A stretch of 8,398 nt of DNA, taken from assembly GCA_049284695.1 (NCBI GenBank), contig JBAPYK010000101.1, forward strand, positions 1 to 8,398, read 5' to 3'. This document shows, piece by piece, positions 5,957 to 8,398 of the stretch. This DNA comes from Rhodoplanes sp049284695 (GTDB taxonomy: Bacteria > Pseudomonadota > Alphaproteobacteria > Rhizobiales > Xanthobacteraceae). The notes under the pieces are model-generated. The model was not told where the DNA came from, ran no database searches, and saw only the letters and a program-made list of their open reading frames with translations. Position 1 is the stretch's first letter. The number at the start of each line of letters is the position of its first letter. Both the position numbers and the translations under genes were made by a program.

Positions 5957-6652
5957 ATGCTCGAAGTTGACGCCATCGATTTGCACTACGGCGCGGCGCA
6001 GGCGCTTCGCAAGGTCTCGCTGACCGCCGAGCCGGGCAAAGTGACCTGCGTGCTCGGCCGCAATGGCGTCGGCAAAACCAGCCTGCTGCGCGCCTTGATG
6101 GGCCAGCATCCGGTCAGCGCCGGGTCGATCGCCTTCGATGGCTCCGATATCACCAAACTTTCGACCGTCGAGCGCGCCTGCCGGCACATCGCCTATGTCC
6201 CGCAAGGGCGCGAGATCTTTCCGCTGCTGACGGTAGAGGAGAATCTGGAAACCGGCTTCGCCCCATTGCGACGCGATCAGCGCAAAATCCCGACCGATGT
6301 GTTCACGCTGTTTCCGGTGCTGCGCACCATGCTGAGGCGGCGCGGGGGCGATTTGTCCGGCGGTCAGCAGCAACAACTGGCGATCGGCCGCGCGCTGGTG
6401 ATGCGGCCGCGGTTGTTGCTGCTTGACGAGCCAACGGAAGGCATCCAACCTTCGATTATCAAGGACATTGGCCGCGCCATCGCCTATCTGCGATCGCTGA
6501 AGGACATGGCGATCATCTTGGTTGAGCAGTATCTCGATTTCGCGCAGGAACTCGGCGATCATCTGGTGGTGATGGATCGCGGGTCCATCATTTATTCGTG
6601 CGATAGGGAGAACATGGACGAGGCCGCGCTGAAGCGCGCACTGGCGATTTGA
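5957..6652 (+). CDS. urtE: Urea ABC transporter ATP-binding protein UrtE
   Basis: A 231-residue cytoplasmic ATPase of the LivF type, the second motor subunit of the urea importer. Visible elements are Walker A GRNGVGKT (34-41), Q-loop in YVPQGREIFP (Q83), signature LSGGQ (133-137) and Walker B LLLLDEP (153-159), continuing into TEGIQPSII, a hallmark of the LivF/UrtE branch. The position of the usual switch histidine reads LVEQY (Q191). Glutamine here is, as I recall, normal for LivF/UrtE and is not a defect. The ATG at 5957 gives the standard MLEVDAIDLHYG opening, with GGAAAG at 5941-5946 as a plausible ribosome binding site. Another ATG at 5949 is in a different frame. Twenty-two bases separate it from ureD, so transporter and urease genes probably share a transcript. 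Confidence 0.97.
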   Translation: MLEVDAIDLHYGAAQALRKVSLTAEPGKVTCVLGRNGVGKTSLLRALMGQHPVSAGSIAFDGSDITKLSTVERACRHIAYVPQGREIFPLLTVEENLETGFAPLRRDQRKIPTDVFTLFPVLRTMLRRRGGDLSGGQQQQLAIGRALVMRPRLLLLDEPTEGIQPSIIKDIGRAIAYLRSLKDMAIILVEQYLDFAQELGDHLVVMDRGSIIYSCDRENMDEAALKRALAI

Positions 6653-6674
6653 ATTCGATGGGCACTTCGCCTTC

Positions 6675-7520
6675 ATGAGCGCCAAGGGACATCTGCCATC
6701 GAACGCCGCGCGGAGCGCTATTTTCGCCGCGAACCGCGCGACGGGCCACATCGCGCTCGCCGTCGACGCCGTTGGCGGACGCACGCGTCGCGCGCGCGTG
6801 CATGAAGAAGGTTCGCTGCGGGTGAGGTTTCCGCATCGCGCTGCCGGCGCGTTGGAGGCGGTGATCGTCAATACGGCTGGCGGCATGACCGGTGGCGACC
6901 GTTTCTCGATCGACCTATCCGTCGCGCCCAACGCAAACCTGATCGTCTGCACCGCGGCGGCGGAAAAGATTTACCGCTCGACCGGCGCCGACGCCGAAAT
7001 GACGGTCACGCTCGCAGTCGGCGACAACGCGCGTCTTTCGTGGTTGCCGCAAGAAACCATCTTGTTCGACCGCTCGCGCCTCAAGCGCAGCATCGATATC
7101 GCGCTCGCCGCCAGCGGTTCGTTGATCATGGTGGAGGCGATGGTGTTCGGCCGCACCGCCATGGGCGAGTCGATGAATGAAGGCAGTTTCACTGACCGCT
7201 GGCGCGTGCGTCGTGCCGGAAAACTTGTTTTCGCCGACAGCGTGCGGCTTGACGGCCGTATTGCCGAGACGCTCGACCGGCTGGCGGTCGCTGCGGGAAA
7301 CAATGCCATTGCGACAGTGCTGATCGCTCCGTGCGATGACGTAATGGTTGATGCGGTGCGGGCGCTCGCGGAACGATTCGCCGGCGAGGTCGGCATTTCG
7401 GCCTGGAACGGCATCGCGCTCGTGCGTTTCTGCGCGCGCGACGGCGCGATGCCGCGTCACGATCTGATCACTGTATTGGCGGCGCTTAATGCAAAGGTGC
7501 CGCGGCTCTGGCTGCAGTGA
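6675..7520 (+). CDS. ureD: Urease accessory protein UreD
   Basis: A 281-residue cytoplasmic chaperone (UreD/UreH family) that binds apo-urease and, with UreF and UreG, assists nickel insertion and lysine carbamylation in the active site. Family motifs are NTAGGMTGGDRF (66-77), TAAAEKIYRS (93-102), LPQETILFDRSRL (124-136) and VFGRTAMGE (157-165). The length is normal. The first 25 or so residues are variable, which is also usual. The ATG at 6675 is the only good start in this frame near the urtE stop, but no clear Shine-Dalgarno precedes it, so coupling to urtE translation is possible. It is followed after 7 bases by ureA. ureD first, then ureA and ureB, is a common urease operon order in Alphaproteobacteria; ureC, ureE, ureF and ureG are not in the window. 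Confidence 0.96.
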   Translation: MSAKGHLPSNAARSAIFAANRATGHIALAVDAVGGRTRRARVHEEGSLRVRFPHRAAGALEAVIVNTAGGMTGGDRFSIDLSVAPNANLIVCTAAAEKIYRSTGADAEMTVTLAVGDNARLSWLPQETILFDRSRLKRSIDIALAASGSLIMVEAMVFGRTAMGESMNEGSFTDRWRVRRAGKLVFADSVRLDGRIAETLDRLAVAAGNNAIATVLIAPCDDVMVDAVRALAERFAGEVGISAWNGIALVRFCARDGAMPRHDLITVLAALNAKVPRLWLQ

Positions 7521-7527
7521 GGGGACC

Positions 7528-7830
7528 ATGAACCTGACGCCACGGGAAAAAGACAAGCTGCTGGTCGCCATGGCTGCGATGGTCGCGCGGCGGCGGCTCG
7601 AACGCGGGGTCAAGCTCAATCACCCCGAAGCGGTGGCGCTGATCTCCGACTTTGTTCTGGAGGGCGCGCGCGACGGCAAGACGGTCGCCGAACTGATGCG
7701 CGACGGCGCGCATGTGCTTACCCGCGACCAGGTGATGGAGGGAATTCCCGAGATGATCCACGATATCCAGGTGGAAGGCACGTTTCCCGACGGCACCAAA
7801 CTCGTCACCATCCACGATCCGATACGATGA
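7528..7830 (+). CDS. ureA: Urease gamma subunit UreA
   Basis: A 100-residue structural subunit of the nickel enzyme urease, which hydrolyses urea to ammonia and carbamate. It packs with UreB and UreC and has no catalytic residues of its own. The protein is collinear with the family from MNLTPREKDKLLVAMAAMVA through LNHPEAVALISDFVLEGARDG to VEGTFPDGTKLVTIHDPI at the end, and 100 residues is the standard length. Most relatives read LNYPEA; the H for Y change in LNHPEA is minor. The ATG at 7528 follows GAGGGG, which overlaps the ureD stop. The open frame back to 7489 lies inside ureD and is not needed. The 74-base gap to ureB holds a hairpin. Confidence 0.98.
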   Translation: MNLTPREKDKLLVAMAAMVARRRLERGVKLNHPEAVALISDFVLEGARDGKTVAELMRDGAHVLTRDQVMEGIPEMIHDIQVEGTFPDGTKLVTIHDPIR

Positions 7831-7835
7831 TGCAG

Positions 7836-7860
7836 CCCCTCCGCAGCGACGCGGGAGGGG
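7836..7860 (+). other. GC hairpin in the ureA-ureB gap
   Basis: CCCCTCC (7836-7842) pairs perfectly with GGAGGGG (7854-7860) around an 11-base loop that can add GC/GC pairs with one bulged G. It starts 6 bases after the ureA stop. There is no T-run, so it is not a standard intrinsic terminator. After it comes a possible 10-codon frame, MPDSRKELTR, at 7876-7908, whose TGA overlaps the ureB ATG. The likely effect, if any, is on mRNA stability or ureB translation. Confidence 0.5.
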
Positions 7861-7904
7861 GAAGTAGGTGCCGACATGCCCGATAGTAGGAAAGAGCTTA
7901 CGCG

Positions 7905-8210
7905 ATGATCCCCGGCGAATTCTTCATCAAGGACGGCGAGATCGAGCTGAATGCCGGTCGCGAGACCATGCGCCTCACCGTGTCCAATGCCGGCGATCGG
8001 CCGATTCAAGTCGGCTCGCATTATCATTTTTTTGAGACCAACCCGGCGCTCAAGTTCGACCGTGACAAGGCGCGCGGCATGCGGCTCGATATTCCGGCGG
8101 GAACGGCGGTGCGCTTCGAGCCAGGGCAGACCCGCGAGGTGACGCTGGTCGCGCTCGCCGGCAATCGCACCGTGTATGGATTCCGCCAGGCGGTGATGGC
8201 GAAGCTGTAG
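7905..8210 (+). CDS. ureB: Urease beta subunit UreB
   Basis: A 101-residue structural subunit of urease, in the cytoplasm, bridging UreA and the catalytic UreC. It opens MIPGEFFIKDGEIELNAGRE and contains the family core VGSHYHFFETNPALKFDR (36-53), GMRLDIPAGTAVRFEPG (58-74) and the end GNRTVYGFRQAVM. The length is the usual one for bacteria with three separate urease subunits. The ATG at 7905 is preceded by AGGAAAGAG (from about 7888) as the ribosome binding site, about 9 bases away. The next gene downstream is not ureC but a GFA-family gene, 47 bases later. Confidence 0.98.
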   Translation: MIPGEFFIKDGEIELNAGRETMRLTVSNAGDRPIQVGSHYHFFETNPALKFDRDKARGMRLDIPAGTAVRFEPGQTREVTLVALAGNRTVYGFRQAVMAKL

Positions 8211-8257
8211 TCCGGCATCGCTGGAGCCAGTTGCGTAGTGAAAGCGGAAACAGAGCA

Positions 8258-8398
8258 ATGACAAGCAAACACTATACGGGCGGATGCCAATGCGGCGCGG
8301 TGCGTTACGAGGTGACGGCCGATCTCGATAACACTGTCACGTGCAACTGCTCACGCTGTGGCAAGCTTGGCTCCATTCTAGCCTTTGCGCCCGCGCAG
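8258..8398 (+). CDS. GFA-family (CENP-V/GFA fold) zinc protein, 5' part only
   Basis: The first 47 codons of a gene that runs off the right edge. The peptide has the two zinc-binding motifs of the glutathione-dependent formaldehyde-activating enzyme family: GGCQCGAVRYE near the start (C10, C12) and CNCSRCGK (C29, C31, C34). The founding member (Gfa of Paracoccus) was reported to speed S-hydroxymethylglutathione formation. Most family members, usually about 110-150 residues long, have no proven reaction, so the name should not be read as a function. The ATG at 8258 fits the family start; the upstream GCGGAAACAGAG is a weak ribosome binding site. Its position after ureB and before the expected ureC, on the same strand, suggests cotranscription with urease. 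I cannot tell from the window whether ureC follows. Confidence 0.85.
   Translation, partial: MTSKHYTGGCQCGAVRYEVTADLDNTVTCNCSRCGKLGSILAFAPAQ

Noticed and set aside
6525..6532. Loss of the switch histidine in UrtE (VEQ instead of VEH) as a sign of a dead ATPase
   Set aside because: Glutamine at this position is, to my knowledge, usual in LivF and UrtE proteins; all other ATP-binding motifs are intact.

Overview
The window looks like a chromosomal segment of an alphaproteobacterium, most likely of the order Hyphomicrobiales (Bradyrhizobium/Rhodopseudomonas/Xanthobacteraceae-like). The grounds are high GC with strong third-position GC bias, the alphaproteobacterial style of the partial DUF2842-like gene at the left edge, the close linkage of urea-transport and urease genes, and a CCTCATCCTTCGAGACGC-type palindromic intergenic repeat of a kind I recall from these genomes. 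The assignment rests on recognition only, with no database search.

Left edge (1-419): the 3' end of a small membrane protein gene (DUF2842-like). Its last codons run into a degenerate 21-bp tandem repeat that continues about 90 bp past the stop codon. A complete tRNA-Pro(GGG) gene with encoded CCA follows.

Control region (420-862): no convincing gene. Just before urtA there is a near-consensus sigma-54 (-24/-12) promoter, TGGCATGCGGATTGCA, with the required GG-N10-GC spacing. Two dyad elements lie about 107-157 bp upstream of the predicted transcription start, where an NtrC-type activator would bind. This suggests nitrogen-limitation control.

Urea importer (863-6652): urtA, urtB, urtC, urtD and urtE, all on the + strand, encode a complete HAAT-family ABC importer: periplasmic urea-binding protein, two LivH/LivM-type permeases and two ATPases. 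The urtA-urtB gap has a strong GC hairpin, urtB-urtC overlap by ATGA, and urtC-urtD are 4 nt apart. The urtD-urtE gap holds a head-to-head pair of 45-bp REP-like palindromes.

Urease block (6675-8398, continues past the window): ureD (metallocentre chaperone), ureA (gamma subunit) and ureB (beta subunit), then the start of a GFA-family (glutathione-dependent formaldehyde-activating/CENP-V fold) zinc protein. ureC and the remaining accessory genes presumably lie beyond the right edge. The layout implies one nitrogen-scavenging unit: urea is bound by UrtA, imported by UrtBC powered by UrtDE, and hydrolysed by urease to ammonia and CO2.

The system itself is well known; I see no undescribed system here. 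The less ordinary parts are the repeats, the REP-like pair with compensatory base changes inside the operon, the N-terminal periplasmic domain of UrtB, and the GFA gene inserted after ureB.
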